Counted from the first letter of the stretch, positions 14,223 to 25,196 are shown. The stretch: 64,000 bases of DNA from Chitinophaga pinensis (GCA_945901065.1 CAMDKI010000005.1:124001-188000), one strand, 5' to 3'. A program made the numbers and translations. Notes: a model not told the origin generated them from the sequence alone.

Positions 14223-17200
14223 ATGAACCTACTATCGCTGCATAACAGGCTACTCAGCCTGTGCCTTGCTATGTGCATGGCATTTATTCCAAGCTTAACG
14301 TTTGCCCAACAGCCATGCGACATAATCTATGTTTCGCCAAGCGGAAGTGGCAGTGCCGGAAGCATTTCACAGCCAACATCGCTCATAACGGCGCTTACGC
14401 TTGTAAGCGGCACCCGGCAGTATATACGTATGCTGGAAGGTAGCTATAATGTATCTGCTGTTATCAACCTTGTAACGAATGTAAAGATTGAAGGTGGGTA
14501 TCGCATTGACGGCAGCGGCAACTGGCAAAAACGTAGTGATGCGATAACCAGCTTATCCATGAGCGGCAACGAGGTGGTTGCATTAGGGCCACCTTTTAGT
14601 GTAAATGTTGGTCACAATTTAGGTTTTAGAGCCGTTGGGGTAAACAACTGGAGCTTGCAGGATATAACCATAAACGTTGCCGCGGCAATAGGTACAACCG
14701 ATAGCCGTGGACAGTCAGTGTATGGCATATATGTTCGCAATTGCAACAATTATGCTGTTACTCGCTGCACGGTTTTTTCAGGCCCTGCTAGTGCTGGTTC
14801 TAATGGCGTGGGTGCAACACCTGGTTATGACCCAGTGAACGATTTGTATGATGGCGGAACTGGTGCAAATGCAACTTTTGGTGGCGGCGGAGAGTGTGAT
14901 GATGACGATTTGAACGATGGTAATTATAGCGGATCACTTGGGCAACAATATAATGGCAATGGTGGAACCGGAGGAACTGGTGCAGGCACTAGTGCTGGTT
15001 TAGGTGCACCTACCACTGGTTTTACGGCTTTTAATACTGCTACTAACGGTGGTATTGGCGGCACTGCGCTCAACCCTCGTGCGGGTGGCGGTGGTGGCTC
15101 AGGCGGAGCAGGTGGTAGCGAAGGACGATCAGGTGGCAATGGTGGAAACGGTGGAGTAGGTGGAGGTGGTGCCACTATAGGTGGTGGTGGCCCTGGAGGC
15201 ACATTGTATAATTGCGGTACTTTTGGTACCGATAGGTGCGGGAATAATGGCACAACAGGAGTTAATGGTTCGAATGGCGTAAACGGAGCTGATGGCAGCA
15301 TTGGTGCCGCTGGTATTTTAGCCGACTATTGGGTGCCTGGAAATCAAGGTACTATTGGCGGTGATGGCACTGGTGGCGCTGGCGGTGGCGGCGGCGGCGG
15401 TGGTGCAGGACAAGGCGGTCCATTGGTTACCGATGGCGGTGGTGGCGGCGGCGGTGGTGGTGGCGGCGGCGGTCAAGGTGGCAAAGGTGGTCTTGGTGCT
15501 TTTGGCGGCGGATCGTCAATTGCCATTTATATAGTGAATAGCAATGGCTTGGTTACCGATTGCGTAGTGCAAAACGGCAGTGCTGGTTCAGGTGGCACTG
15601 GTGGTGCCGGCGGATCAGGTGGTGTAGGTGGCCAACCTGGCCAAGGTGGTTTGAATGCTTGCGGCACAACTAACAATGAAGTTGGCGACGGTGCACCAGG
15701 TGGTGCTGGTGGCAATGGAGGCGTTGGTGGTAAAGGTGGCAACGGCCAGCCAGGTGTATCACACCCCATATATGATAATGTAAATGGCATAACTGCAGGT
15801 ACTTCAATTCCACAGCCAACGGTACTCACGGTTAACTATTTAAACGGTGCAGGTTGCAGCAACTCTGAAATAACCATCACCAAACAAACAGGCAACTGGA
15901 ACCTTACTGGTGGGGCAGCTTTTATAAACGATCTTAACTCACTGAACTCTTCATATAACAATACCAGCACTCCAGCATTGGTTAGTTTCCCTAATGCAGG
16001 TAGCTTTGATATTGGAGTGAATGGGGGAGTGTTTAAGAATTTCGTAACCATTACGGTCAATCGCCCACTGCCAGCAATAACTAGCAATGTGCCTGGCACC
16101 TTGTGCTCAGGGGGTACGTTCAACCTAGCTACCACCACGGCAGCCGATGAATATCAGTGGATTATTTATCCAACTTCTGGTACACCTAGCAGTCCAATTT
16201 ATACTTCAAGCGTTCAAAATCCGGGTGCTATATCGTCTATTACGGCAGCGGGTAGTTACTACCTTCGTTTACGCACCCGCACCGAGTGCTGCGGCTGGTC
16301 GGTTCCAGTTTACCAAACCATACAGGTAGTAAACAACCCAACCGTTGATGCCGGCCCTAATGATACTTTGTGCAACGGTGGCTCTGCGGTGCTTACTGCA
16401 AACGGAACCGGCACTTTTGCTTGGAGCGACAACCAAACGGGCAACCCAATCACGGTTTCGCCTGCATCAACCACTCTATACACCGTTACCCTTACCAATA
16501 GTAATGGCTGCACAGCTACCGATACTGTTCGGGTTATCGTTAGCCCATTAACGGTAACCATTGATTCGGTAAACGCCGTTGATTGCAATGGTAATTCAAC
16601 AGGCGGAGTTTTCATTACCCCATCAGGTACTGGGCCATTTACCTATTCATGGAGCAATAATACCAGCATAAAAGACCTAACGGGTGTTGGTGCGGGTAGT
16701 TACACAGTTTTGGTTACCAATGCTTTGGGCTGCACAGCAACTGCTACGGCAACCGTAAGCCAACCGCAAGCACTTTTCGTAAATGCCGCGGTCGCGCAAA
16801 ACGTATCATGCAATGGTGGTAATGACGGCGCCATTACAACAACCGTGCTTGGCGGTACCCCTACCTACAATTATGCATGGAACAACGCCCCATCGGTTCA
16901 AAATCCAACAGGATTAACCGCTGGCCAATATACCCTTACTGTAACCGATAATAATGGCTGTGCGCTATCAGACACAGTGGTTATAACCGAATCGGGGGTG
17001 TTAACCTTAAATGCAAACGTAATCAATGTGCGTTGCTTTGGCGGCAACACCGGTTCGGTTAGTATTACACCTAGCGGCGGTACCCAGCCATTTACTTATG
17101 CTTGGAACAGCGCTGGCAACCCAACATCGCAAAACTTATTTAATCTTGCGGCTGGGGCATTCGAAGTATCGGTAACTGATGCTAATGGATGTTCGGCAAC

Positions 17201-18203
17201 AGGTAATTATAACGTAACCCAGCCAACGGACTTATTGCTTATAACCTCGGCGGTTGATGCAAGTTGTGCCGCTGGAAGTGGAGGAGAAGCTGCCGTAAAT
17301 GTTTCAGGTGGCACCACGCCATATGCGTATAGTTGGAATACCAGCCCAGTGCAAACTACTGCCACTGCCACCGGCTTGCGCCCAGGCACTTATACCGTTT
17401 TGGTAAGCGATAGCAATGATTGTATTAAAACAGCCGATGTGGTTGTGTCTACTTCTGGCAGTTTTGAGTTGAGTCTGGACTTACAAGATGTTGGCTGCCC
17501 TGGCGCAGACAATGGCAAAGCTACGGCAACTATTGTTGGCGGTACCACACCATTTACCTACAATTGGAGCAACAATCCGGCACAACCGGGAAGTATCAAT
17601 GCGAACCTTGCCTCGGGCAACTATGGCGTAACAGTAACCGATGCCAATGGATGTTTGCAAAGTCAAAACTTCTTTATTGATCAAAACTCGGCCTTAACGG
17701 TAGAAATCGGTGTTGGTGTTGTAACCCTAACCCCTGGCGAATCAGCAGCGCTTGACCCAACGGTAAGTCGCACAGGTAATTATACTTATACTTGGACCCC
17801 AAGTGCAGGAATAGACGACCCAACAGTGTTGTCCGTTACTGCAAATCCATTGGAAACCACTACGTACACAGTTACGGTTCAAGAAGCTAACTCGCCTTGT
17901 TTAGCTACCGATACAGTTAGGGTTATTGTAAGTAATCTGTATTTAGTGCCTACCTTGTTTAGCCCCAATGGAGATGGGCTTAATGATGGCTTTGAAGTGT
18001 TGCGTCGCCAAGATGTGGAACTTTTGGAGTTTGAAATTTATAACCGCTGGGGTAATAAGGTGTTTAGCGAGCTAAACCAACCATGGGATGGCAAGCTTGA
18101 TGGTAAAGAGCAACCAATTGGTACTTACGTTTACCGCGCTGTTTTGCGCTTGCCCGATGGCAGCGACAAGGCTATTTCTGGTGATATTACTTTGATTCGT
18201 TAA
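14223..18203 (+). CDS. SprB-repeat adhesin-like surface protein with glycine-rich region and T9SS type B sorting domain
   Basis: 1326 residues. Order: signal peptide (1-28, ending TFAQ), a beta-helix-like part with IYVSPSGSGSAGSISQP near 32-48, a very glycine-rich stretch at about 193-513 (two runs of nearly pure Gly encoded by GGT/GGC), a region with Ig-like features at about 530-775, five SprB-type repeats at about 778-1156 (each with a [VT]-x-C-x-G-x-x-x-G core, a Y-x-[WY] strand and TVTDxNGC-like end), one Ig-like unit, and from about 1237 a type B (CHU/gliding-type) C-terminal domain with LFSPNGDGLNDGF and YNRWGNKVF. It should be secreted by the T9SS and attached to the surface for adhesion or gliding. 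The next two genes encode a PorP/SprF protein and an OmpA-type protein, the usual partners of type B substrates. Confidence 0.88.
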   Translation: MNLLSLHNRLLSLCLAMCMAFIPSLTFAQQPCDIIYVSPSGSGSAGSISQPTSLITALTLVSGTRQYIRMLEGSYNVSAVINLVTNVKIEGGYRIDGSGNWQKRSDAITSLSMSGNEVVALGPPFSVNVGHNLGFRAVGVNNWSLQDITINVAAAIGTTDSRGQSVYGIYVRNCNNYAVTRCTVFSGPASAGSNGVGATPGYDPVNDLYDGGTGANATFGGGGECDDDDLNDGNYSGSLGQQYNGNGGTGGTGAGTSAGLGAPTTGFTAFNTATNGGIGGTALNPRAGGGGGSGGAGGSEGRSGGNGGNGGVGGGGATIGGGGPGGTLYNCGTFGTDRCGNNGTTGVNGSNGVNGADGSIGAAGILADYWVPGNQGTIGGDGTGGAGGGGGGGGAGQGGPLVTDGGGGGGGGGGGGGQGGKGGLGAFGGGSSIAIYIVNSNGLVTDCVVQNGSAGSGGTGGAGGSGGVGGQPGQGGLNACGTTNNEVGDGAPGGAGGNGGVGGKGGNGQPGVSHPIYDNVNGITAGTSIPQPTVLTVNYLNGAGCSNSEITITKQTGNWNLTGGAAFINDLNSLNSSYNNTSTPALVSFPNAGSFDIGVNGGVFKNFVTITVNRPLPAITSNVPGTLCSGGTFNLATTTAADEYQWIIYPTSGTPSSPIYTSSVQNPGAISSITAAGSYYLRLRTRTECCGWSVPVYQTIQVVNNPTVDAGPNDTLCNGGSAVLTANGTGTFAWSDNQTGNPITVSPASTTLYTVTLTNSNGCTATDTVRVIVSPLTVTIDSVNAVDCNGNSTGGVFITPSGTGPFTYSWSNNTSIKDLTGVGAGSYTVLVTNALGCTATATATVSQPQALFVNAAVAQNVSCNGGNDGAITTTVLGGTPTYNYAWNNAPSVQNPTGLTAGQYTLTVTDNNGCALSDTVVITESGVLTLNANVINVRCFGGNTGSVSITPSGGTQPFTYAWNSAGNPTSQNLFNLAAGAFEVSVTDANGCSATGNYNVTQPTDLLLITSAVDASCAAGSGGEAAVNVSGGTTPYAYSWNTSPVQTTATATGLRPGTYTVLVSDSNDCIKTADVVVSTSGSFELSLDLQDVGCPGADNGKATATIVGGTTPFTYNWSNNPAQPGSINANLASGNYGVTVTDANGCLQSQNFFIDQNSALTVEIGVGVVTLTPGESAALDPTVSRTGNYTYTWTPSAGIDDPTVLSVTANPLETTTYTVTVQEANSPCLATDTVRVIVSNLYLVPTLFSPNGDGLNDGFEVLRRQDVELLEFEIYNRWGNKVFSELNQPWDGKLDGKEQPIGTYVYRAVLRLPDGSDKAISGDITLIR
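15372..15490 (+). repeat. GGT/GGC triplet tract encoding polyglycine
   Basis: Within the adhesin gene, two runs of glycine codons (about 8 and 14 Gly) in GGT/GGC interspersed with CAA/GCA codons. The minus strand reads as proline-rich frames, which are artefacts. Such a tract can slip in replication in whole codons, changing length without frameshift. Confidence 0.7.
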
Positions 18204-18216
18204 AAAACACAAGCTG

Positions 18217-19221
18217 ATGAAAAAGCTCGCTATCATATACCTCCTGTGTTTCACTGCCCTTGCTGGCTTTGCTCAGGATATCCATTTTTCTCAATTCTAT
18301 AATTCGCCACTTACGCTTAACCCAACCTTAACTGGCTTGGCCGATGGTAAGTTTAGGATAGGAGGCTTGTACCGTACCCAATGGTCGAGCATTTCGCGCC
18401 CATTTCGCACGAGCTCTATTGCTTTTGATATGCCAATACAAAAAGGCTTTGCCGATGGCGACAAACTGGGCGTGGGTTTGGTGTTTTTTTACGACCAAAC
18501 CGGGGAGTACAATTTTACGACCTTGAACGTAAATGCTTCATTTGCCTACCATAAAGTACTGGACCGCGAAAAGCGCCATTACCTGAGTTTGGGTGTGCAG
18601 GCAGGCTTTACGCAAAAGCGCTATGATTTCGCCAATGGCCAATTTGCCGATCAGATTGATGGCTCATTGACAGGAGGTGGCGCAACAGCGGAGAATATCA
18701 ATGGTAATGCCATTATACACGAGAATCTGAATGTTGGTCTTTCATATAGCGGTCGCCTATCTGATAAAACAGCCATTTATATTGGCGGGGCCATGTTTAA
18801 TGTTACACAACCTAAAGAGAGTTTTTTAGACAATAGCGATGTAAGGCTGTCTTATCGCGTATCGGTAAACGTAGGAGCAGAAATAGGTATTGGCAAGGGT
18901 GGTTTTCAGTTATTGCCCAGTGTAATATACCAAACCCAAGCCTCGGCCGATGAAATTAATGCCGGCTTAGGTTTTGGCTATAAATTCAAAAACGACTTGC
19001 AGACCATTGTAGGAGCTTACTACCGCGTAAACGATGCCGTAATACCGATGGTTGGATTGGGCTATAAAGGCTTCAACCTAACCTTTAGCTACGATGCCAC
19101 TACCACCGACCTAAAGAAAGGAAATAGCGGTACCAATGCCTTTGAGTTTTCGCTGAATTATGTAATGCCTTGGAAGAAATTGCCAAACCAACCTTCTATT
19201 TTCTTCGCCCCTAAATTTTAA
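18217..19221 (+). CDS. sprF: PorP/SprF-family outer-membrane protein of the type IX secretion system
   Basis: 334 residues. A signal peptide (1-18, AGFAQ) is followed by the family hallmark DIHFSQFYNSPLTLNPTLTG near 21-40, YRTQWSSI near 52-59 and a run of amphipathic beta strands to the end, compatible with a beta-barrel. In Flavobacterium johnsoniae, SprF is needed for secretion of the adhesin SprB encoded next to it, and such PorP/SprF paralogues usually handle type B sorting-domain substrates. Here the gene begins 13 bases after the stop of a SprB-repeat, type B protein gene, which makes the pair a probable cognate set. Its stop overlaps the next gene start (TAATG). Confidence 0.92.
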   Translation: MKKLAIIYLLCFTALAGFAQDIHFSQFYNSPLTLNPTLTGLADGKFRIGGLYRTQWSSISRPFRTSSIAFDMPIQKGFADGDKLGVGLVFFYDQTGEYNFTTLNVNASFAYHKVLDREKRHYLSLGVQAGFTQKRYDFANGQFADQIDGSLTGGGATAENINGNAIIHENLNVGLSYSGRLSDKTAIYIGGAMFNVTQPKESFLDNSDVRLSYRVSVNVGAEIGIGKGGFQLLPSVIYQTQASADEINAGLGFGYKFKNDLQTIVGAYYRVNDAVIPMVGLGYKGFNLTFSYDATTTDLKKGNSGTNAFEFSLNYVMPWKKLPNQPSIFFAPKF

Positions 19222-21242
19222 TGCTACCCATGAGAACCATAACCCTACTATTATGCTTGGTTGCATTTGGGGCAGCGCAGGCACAGCAAACCAACTTGGA
19301 TAAGCTAAACTGGAAACAAAACCTAGAGCTTGCCAATGATTTATACAGCCGCAATAGCTACTATAATGCTATCGATTTTTTCGAGAAAGTGATAAAAGAC
19401 AAGGCAGATAATTTAGATGCCCGCTATAAGTTGGCCGAATCGTACCGCCAAATTCGCCATTATGAAAAGGCTGAAAACCTTTATCGCCTCTTTACCCCTG
19501 AGGAAAGCAAAACGTACCCATTGGCAGTTTTCTACTACGCTGCTATGTTGAAGGCTAATGGTAAACACGTGGAGGCAATGGAGGCTTTTAAGGTGTTTAT
19601 ACAAAACCCAAACGGTGCCACTAGCAGCTATGTAAGCTGGGCGCAGGTGCAATTGAAAGGCTGCGAGCTTTATGCCAACAAAAGCAATAATACCGATATA
19701 ACCGTAAAACATGCTGGTGGCAATATTAATAGTGCTTACCCCAATTTTGGTGCTGTTTATGAAAGTGCTAATACCATTGTTTTCTCCTCAATTGTATCTG
19801 ATACGGCCATTGTGGTGCGCAGTGGCGAAACTACTATGCCGGCAACCAACAAGCTGTATCGTTCAAAAGCATCGGGCAGTGCTTGGGGTGTAGCAGAGCC
19901 GTTAATGGGCCTTAATGGCGAATCGCATACTGCCAATGGCAGTTTCTCGGCCGATGGTAAGTTGTTCTTTTTTACGCGCTGCACAACCAACGAGAAACTT
20001 GAAAATACTTGTGCTATTTATGTAAGTCGTGTGGTAAATGGCGAAATTGAGCCAGCAGTAAAATTACCTGAAAGCATAAACCGGAGCGGTTTTAACAATA
20101 CCCAACCCGCAGCGGGAGTGTACAATTCGGGTCAACAAGCGTTATACTTTGCCTCTAACCGTGATGGTGGCAAAGGAGGTTTTGATATCTGGGTAGTAAA
20201 CTACAACCCCGAGTCGTTGACTTTTGGCAACCCAGTTAGTCTTTCTGACTTGAATACCCCTTGGGATGAGGTTTCACCTTTTTATCATGCCAATTCAAAT
20301 ACGCTCTACTTTAGCTCAAACGGGCATGCTGGTGTAGGCGGATTGGATGTGTTTAGTAGCCAAGAAACGGAAGGTGCCTGGGCAGCTGTTACCCATTTAG
20401 ATAAGCCAATTAATACATCAGCAGATGATTGGTACTTTACCTTGGGCAAAGAAGGCCTGCAAGGCTTTGTATCAAGCAATCGCCCTGGTAGCATCAGTTT
20501 GTTGGCTTCTACCACTAGCGAAGATATTTACACCGTTAGTATAAAGAAGACTGTGAACTATTATGGTTATGTATATCAATTGGGCGATACCAACGAAATT
20601 CCGCTGAAGGATGTAACCATTGCCTTGTATGAAAAGAACTCGTCTACGGGTAAATATGAAGAGGTGATTGGCTATAAACCAGAGTTTAATGCCCAAGGTC
20701 AATTCAATATTCCGCTGCGGGCTGGTAACGATTATAAATTGATTGCTACCAAGCCAAAGTATTTGAATGACGTAAAACAGGTTACGAAACAGGAGATTGA
20801 CTTAGTAGCAGATGGGAAGAAATTAATCACCTTTAGCTTGGATAAGATTGAGAAGGACAAGGTTTATAAGCTGGACAACATTTATTACGATTATAACTCG
20901 GCAAACTTACGTGATAGCTCGAAAGCGGTGTTGGATGGTTTGTTGACTTTATTGACCAACAACCCGAGCATTGTAATTGAACTTAGCTCGCACACTGATA
21001 GCAGGGGAGGTGCAGATTATAACAAAACCCTAAGCCAACAGCGCGCTGAAAGTTGTGTGAAATACTTGATAGAAAAAGGGATTGACCCTAAACGCATGGT
21101 GGCGGTTGGGTATGGCAAAGAAAAGTTGCTAAACAACTGCGACGATAAGTCGAAATGCACTGAGGAGGAGCACCAAGTAAACCGTCGTACCGAGTTTAAA
21201 GTACTAGGTGAGTTGGAAGAGGGTAATATTATTAAGCAATAA
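19221..21242 (+). CDS. PorE-like OmpA-family protein (TPR, PD40 propeller, carboxypeptidase-regulatory and OmpA domains)
   Basis: 673 residues. After a signal peptide (about 1-22, QAQQ) come TPR-like helices (about 25-140, with [20 protein letters not shown]), a PD40-type propeller (about 150-430, with [25 protein letters not shown] and [17 protein letters not shown]), a carboxypeptidase-regulatory-like domain (about 447-525) and a C-terminal OmpA peptidoglycan-binding domain (about 545-665, with [20 protein letters not shown] and NRRTEFKV). This order is that of PorE of the T9SS. It would link the surface adhesin/PorP complex to the cell wall. The start overlaps the sprF stop and purT follows after 10 bases. 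Confidence 0.88.
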   Translation: MLPMRTITLLLCLVAFGAAQAQQTNLDKLNWKQNLELANDLYSRNSYYNAIDFFEKVIKDKADNLDARYKLAESYRQIRHYEKAENLYRLFTPEESKTYPLAVFYYAAMLKANGKHVEAMEAFKVFIQNPNGATSSYVSWAQVQLKGCELYANKSNNTDITVKHAGGNINSAYPNFGAVYESANTIVFSSIVSDTAIVVRSGETTMPATNKLYRSKASGSAWGVAEPLMGLNGESHTANGSFSADGKLFFFTRCTTNEKLENTCAIYVSRVVNGEIEPAVKLPESINRSGFNNTQPAAGVYNSGQQALYFASNRDGGKGGFDIWVVNYNPESLTFGNPVSLSDLNTPWDEVSPFYHANSNTLYFSSNGHAGVGGLDVFSSQETEGAWAAVTHLDKPINTSADDWYFTLGKEGLQGFVSSNRPGSISLLASTTSEDIYTVSIKKTVNYYGYVYQLGDTNEIPLKDVTIALYEKNSSTGKYEEVIGYKPEFNAQGQFNIPLRAGNDYKLIATKPKYLNDVKQVTKQEIDLVADGKKLITFSLDKIEKDKVYKLDNIYYDYNSANLRDSSKAVLDGLLTLLTNNPSIVIELSSHTDSRGGADYNKTLSQQRAESCVKYLIEKGIDPKRMVAVGYGKEKLLNNCDDKSKCTEEEHQVNRRTEFKVLGELEEGNIIKQ

Positions 21243-21252
21243 CAACATAGGC

Positions 21253-22425
21253 ATGCGCAAAAAGATACTGTTACTGGGTTCGGGCGAATTAGGCAAAGAA
21301 TTTGTAATTGCCGCCCAACGCACAGGGCAGTATGTAATAGCCGTAGATAGTTACCCCAATGCACCAGCTATGCAAGTAGCCCACGCGTTTGAGGTGATAA
21401 ATATGTTAGATGGATTTGCCTTGGATGAAGTAGTTGCCAAACACCAACCTGATATCATTGTTCCTGAGATTGAAGCCATTCGAACCGAGCGGTTTTATGA
21501 CTACGAGAAGCAAGGAATACAGGTGGTGCCAAGCGCTAAAGCGGCTAACTATACTATGAACCGTAAAGCCATCCGCGATTTGGCGGCTAAAGAGCTTGGT
21601 TTAAAAACAGCTCGATATACTTATGCCAAAAGCGCCGAAGAGCTGCAAGCAGCGGTAGCCGATATAGGAATACCCTGCGTGGTAAAACCCCTCATGTCTT
21701 CGTCGGGCAAGGGGCAAAGCTACATCAAAAGCGAGGCCGATATATTGCCTGCTTGGGAGGCTGCCGCCGCCAAAGGCCGTGGCGATTATGGCGAAGTAAT
21801 AGTAGAAGCTTTCGTTAAGTTTGAATTGGAGATAACCTTACTTACCGTTACTCAAAAAAACGGCGAAACACTTTATTGCGCCCCTATTGGTCACCGCCAA
21901 GAGCGTGGCGATTACCAAGAGAGTTGGCAGCCAGTGCCTATTGCAGCGAACCAATTAATCGAAGCGCAGGAAATGGCGCGTAAGGTTACGGCTGCCCTTA
22001 CAGGCCAAGGTATTTGGGGTGTAGAGTTTTTCTTGGGCGAAGATGGGGTCTATTTCTCAGAACTATCGCCTAGGCCACACGATACGGGCATGGTAACGCT
22101 TGCCGGAACCCAAAATTTCAATGAATTTGAGTTGCACCTGAGGGCTGTGCTGGGTTTGCCAATACCTGGTATAGAGCAGTTGAAAGCTGGCGCTAGCGCC
22201 GTAGTGTTAGCCAGTGAAGACGGCAGCGAACCTTCCTATGAGGGTTTGGATAGGGCTGCTAGTTTCGCGCAAACCGATTTTCGTATTTTCGGCAAACCTA
22301 CCACCAGACCATACCGCCGCATGGCTGTTGGCCTTGCATACGGCAGCCTTGGTATCGATTTGCGTGAGTTGAGGGCGAAGGCCAAAGCTGTGGCTGATTG
22401 TATTGTGGTTAGGCAAAAGAGTTAG
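21253..22425 (+). CDS. purT: formate-dependent phosphoribosylglycinamide formyltransferase 2
   Basis: 390 residues from the ATG at 21253; an in-frame GTG at 21208 lies inside the previous gene and would add 15 residues ahead of the conserved [15 protein letters not shown] start. It is an ATP-grasp enzyme that makes formyl-GAR from GAR, formate and ATP in purine synthesis. Diagnostic parts are [10 protein letters not shown] near 75-84, the ATP-binding [16 protein letters not shown] near 138-153, [15 protein letters not shown] near 185-199, and [20 protein letters not shown] near 259-278. It sits 10 bases after the OmpA-type gene and may be co-transcribed with it although the functions are unrelated. 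Its 3' end overlaps the convergent gene by 4 bases. Confidence 0.93.
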   Translation: MRKKILLLGSGELGKEFVIAAQRTGQYVIAVDSYPNAPAMQVAHAFEVINMLDGFALDEVVAKHQPDIIVPEIEAIRTERFYDYEKQGIQVVPSAKAANYTMNRKAIRDLAAKELGLKTARYTYAKSAEELQAAVADIGIPCVVKPLMSSSGKGQSYIKSEADILPAWEAAAAKGRGDYGEVIVEAFVKFELEITLLTVTQKNGETLYCAPIGHRQERGDYQESWQPVPIAANQLIEAQEMARKVTAALTGQGIWGVEFFLGEDGVYFSELSPRPHDTGMVTLAGTQNFNEFELHLRAVLGLPIPGIEQLKAGASAVVLASEDGSEPSYEGLDRAASFAQTDFRIFGKPTTRPYRRMAVGLAYGSLGIDLRELRAKAKAVADCIVVRQKS

Positions 22426-23327
22426 TGTTTAGCGGCTCGGGCCTCTTTTCGTTTTTCCTTTTTGCTTTTGGTTTGTAAACTACCAGCACTGGTAATGTTT
22501 ATCTCAATTGGCTCGGCATTGTTAGTTTTATCAACATATTTAGCCTTCACTAGTACTGAATAGTTTATCTCTTTGTGCAAAACCATTAGCTGCCACACGG
22601 TTTTTAATGTCTTTAAGTTGTGCACGTAAGCCGTTATATTTATGGTGGTATTTCCATTAGGCTTAATCTTTATCAGTTTAGGATGGTGCACCTCACCTGT
22701 AAATAGTCCTTCAAAATCGATATATACTTCTAGATCTTTTACTACTAGCGAAAAGTTGTTTTTGTTGATAATCTGCAACGACACATCTACAATAGGTTCG
22801 TTAAAACTGAACTTTTCAATATCCACACTCAACAACTTTATTTCGGGTGGGTTTGGCGCCGGCATACGGCGCACTATCTTGATCGGCACATCTACTTTAT
22901 GGATAATAGGCCATTGGTAATGGGCAATAAATTCGATAATAAGATCAATACTATCCTTGTTTTGTAGCCTCTGTATTGCATCTTGCAGAATGGTTATGTT
23001 CAATACCACAGGCAAAAGAATGGAGTCAAATTCGGCTCCAGCCCTAACACTATCTAGTTTCAAAGCACCCGTAACAAACTGAAATGTATCAAAATTTACG
23101 GTATAACTAATGCTATCCAGCAGCTTATGAAAGGGAGCTTCGTTTCTTACGGCTATATCCAGTCCTATGTTGATGTCTTGGTCGGTAATACTTATTTGTA
23201 CTGTTGATACTCTTACTAAATCTTTGTTGAATTTAGCTATAATAAATGCGGGGTATAGAAGCAGCAAAGCTATAATAGTTAGAATTGGTATTAATATGGC
23301 AATTAAAAATATCCTTGATTTGCGCAT
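22422..23327 (-). CDS. membrane-anchored LEA14/WHy-like protein
   Basis: 301 residues. An N-terminal hydrophobic segment (about 5-29, [21 protein letters not shown]) would act as uncleaved anchor. Two similar beta-sandwich-like parts follow, at about 35-150 and 165-270; the second has [21 protein letters not shown] and [19 protein letters not shown], resembling the LEA type 2/WHy domain (NPN-like loop, here NKN). The C-terminus is a highly basic tail ([15 protein letters not shown]). WHy/LEA14 proteins are linked to stress tolerance, but function here is not shown. It converges on purT with a 4-base overlap. Confidence 0.6.
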   Translation of the reverse strand: MRKSRIFLIAILIPILTIIALLLLYPAFIIAKFNKDLVRVSTVQISITDQDINIGLDIAVRNEAPFHKLLDSISYTVNFDTFQFVTGALKLDSVRAGAEFDSILLPVVLNITILQDAIQRLQNKDSIDLIIEFIAHYQWPIIHKVDVPIKIVRRMPAPNPPEIKLLSVDIEKFSFNEPIVDVSLQIINKNNFSLVVKDLEVYIDFEGLFTGEVHHPKLIKIKPNGNTTINITAYVHNLKTLKTVWQLMVLHKEINYSVLVKAKYVDKTNNAEPIEINITSAGSLQTKSKKEKRKEARAAKH

Positions 23328-23489
23328 GTTTATTGCATGAGTAATAGGTTAAGTAGAGAAGTAACCCAAGAAAATATTACCTAGGTTTAATATCGACCAA
23401 AGTTTGATGAAAAAACCTTTTGTTAGTATATTTAACGAAAGTTCCAAGATATGGATGCTGAATTAGGCTCTAACTCAAAAACCGCACAA

Positions 23490-25172
23490 ATGAATAAAAC
23501 TTGGTTGAAAAGCTACCCACCAGGGGTACCACATGAGATAAATCCCAACAAATATAAGAATATTTCTGAATTATTTGACGAGAGTGTTAGGCAATATACT
23601 GCCAACCATGCATTTGTGCATATGGATGTAGCGCTCACATACGGAGAACTAGATAAATTAACCGACGATTTCGGATCGTACCTTACCAATGTAGTAGGCC
23701 TAAAAAAAGGCGACCGCATTGCCATACAAATGCCCAACATGCTCCAGTTTCCGGTTGCTATGTTTGGTGCTATTAAAGCGGGTTTAGTGGTGGTTAACAT
23801 CAATCCGCTATATACCCCCAAAGAAATGAAGCACCAGTTTAACGATTCTGGTGCCGTTGCCATAGTTATCCTCACCAATTTTGCCAGCAATTTAGAGCAG
23901 ATTATCAAGGAAACCAGCATCAAGACCGTTATTACCACCGAGATTGGCGACTTATTCCCAGGCTTGAAAAAGCACGTGGTAAACTTGGTGGTAAAGTATG
24001 TGAAGAAAATGGTGCCTGCTTATAATCTGCCAAACGCGGTTAAATTTAATACTGCACTAAAAGAAGGAGCCAAGCATAAATTGGTTCGTCCAACAGTGGT
24101 AAATACCGATGTAGCATTTTTGCAGTATACCGGCGGTACTACTGGTGTATCAAAAGGCGCTACCCTAAGCCACCGGAACATTATTGCCAACATGGAGCAG
24201 ATATTTGCTTGGGTAGGCAGTGCTTTCATACCGGGCAAAGAGATTGTTATTACGGCTTTGCCGCTGTACCATATTTTTGCGCTTACCGTAAACTGCTTGG
24301 CTATATTTAAAGTGGGTGGTAAAAATGTACTTATAACCAACCCAAGGGATATGCCAGCCTTTATGAAGGATTTGAAAAAATATCCTTTCACGGTATTTAC
24401 AGGCGTGAATACCCTTTTTAATGGACTAATGAACCAACCCGATTTTAAAGAAATAAACTTTAGCGCGCTGCGGATGAGCTTGGGCGGCGGCATGGCTGTG
24501 CAAGATATTGTGGCAGTGCGTTGGAAAGAACTTACCGGTAGCGATTTGGTAGAGGCTTACGGGTTATCGGAAACCAGCCCTGGTTTGACTGCCAACCCTG
24601 TTGATGGATCACACAAGCTTGGTTATATAGGTTTGCCTATTCCAGGAACCGAAGTAGTAATAGCCGATGATGAGGGTAAGTTTTTACCTGCTGGCGAACG
24701 TGGCGAGATTTGGGCAAAAGGCCCCCAAGTAATGAGCGGCTATTGGAATAAACCTGACGAAACGGACAATGTATTTCACGATGGCTGGTTTAAAACCGGC
24801 GACATTGGGGTAATGGACGAAGATGGCTTCTTCAAAATAGTAGACCGTAAGAAGGAGATGGTGCTCGTATCAGGATTTAACGTATACCCTAGCGAGGTGG
24901 AAAACGTAATAGCCTCGCATCCGAAAGTTATGGAAGTAGGGGTAATAGGGGTGCCCGATGAACGCTCTACCGAGGCGGTTAAGGCATTTATCGTTAAAAA
25001 AGACCAAAGCTTAACGGTAGACGAGATCATGAACTATTGCAAAGAGAACCTTACAGCTTACAAATGCCCTAAGCATATTGCCTTTAAAGACGAACTTCCC
25101 AAAACTAATGTTGGCAAGATATTGCGCAGGGCATTAAAGGAAGAGGATGAAGCCAATAAGGCAAAAGCATAA
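23490..25172 (+). CDS. fadD: long-chain fatty-acid--CoA ligase
   Basis: 560 residues from the ATG at 23490, against 561 for E. coli FadD, whose N-terminus (KKVWLNRYPADVPTEINP) aligns with NKTWLKSYPPGVPHEINPNK here; this is why the upstream ATG at 23451 is not chosen, though it would only add 13 residues. The AMP-binding signature YTGGTTGVSKG is at 213-223, the second ATP motif includes EAYGLSETSPG, and the adenylate-forming C-terminal domain has GWFKTGDIG, DRKKEMVLVSGFNVYPSEVE and the catalytic Lys in PKTNVGKILRR near 540. It activates fatty acids with CoA for beta-oxidation or lipid synthesis. A terminator follows. Confidence 0.93.
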   Translation: MNKTWLKSYPPGVPHEINPNKYKNISELFDESVRQYTANHAFVHMDVALTYGELDKLTDDFGSYLTNVVGLKKGDRIAIQMPNMLQFPVAMFGAIKAGLVVVNINPLYTPKEMKHQFNDSGAVAIVILTNFASNLEQIIKETSIKTVITTEIGDLFPGLKKHVVNLVVKYVKKMVPAYNLPNAVKFNTALKEGAKHKLVRPTVVNTDVAFLQYTGGTTGVSKGATLSHRNIIANMEQIFAWVGSAFIPGKEIVITALPLYHIFALTVNCLAIFKVGGKNVLITNPRDMPAFMKDLKKYPFTVFTGVNTLFNGLMNQPDFKEINFSALRMSLGGGMAVQDIVAVRWKELTGSDLVEAYGLSETSPGLTANPVDGSHKLGYIGLPIPGTEVVIADDEGKFLPAGERGEIWAKGPQVMSGYWNKPDETDNVFHDGWFKTGDIGVMDEDGFFKIVDRKKEMVLVSGFNVYPSEVENVIASHPKVMEVGVIGVPDERSTEAVKAFIVKKDQSLTVDEIMNYCKENLTAYKCPKHIAFKDELPKTNVGKILRRALKEEDEANKAKA

Positions 25173-25196
25173 TTCTTGATATTGAATTGCATAGCA

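Noticed and set aside
15372-15490. Repetitive tract considered as a CRISPR or minisatellite array
   Set aside because: Triplet repetition in frame with a glycine-rich protein; no unique spacers.
14924-15829. Minus-strand proline-rich ORFs
   Set aside because: Reverse complement of the Gly codon tracts in the adhesin gene; composition artefact.
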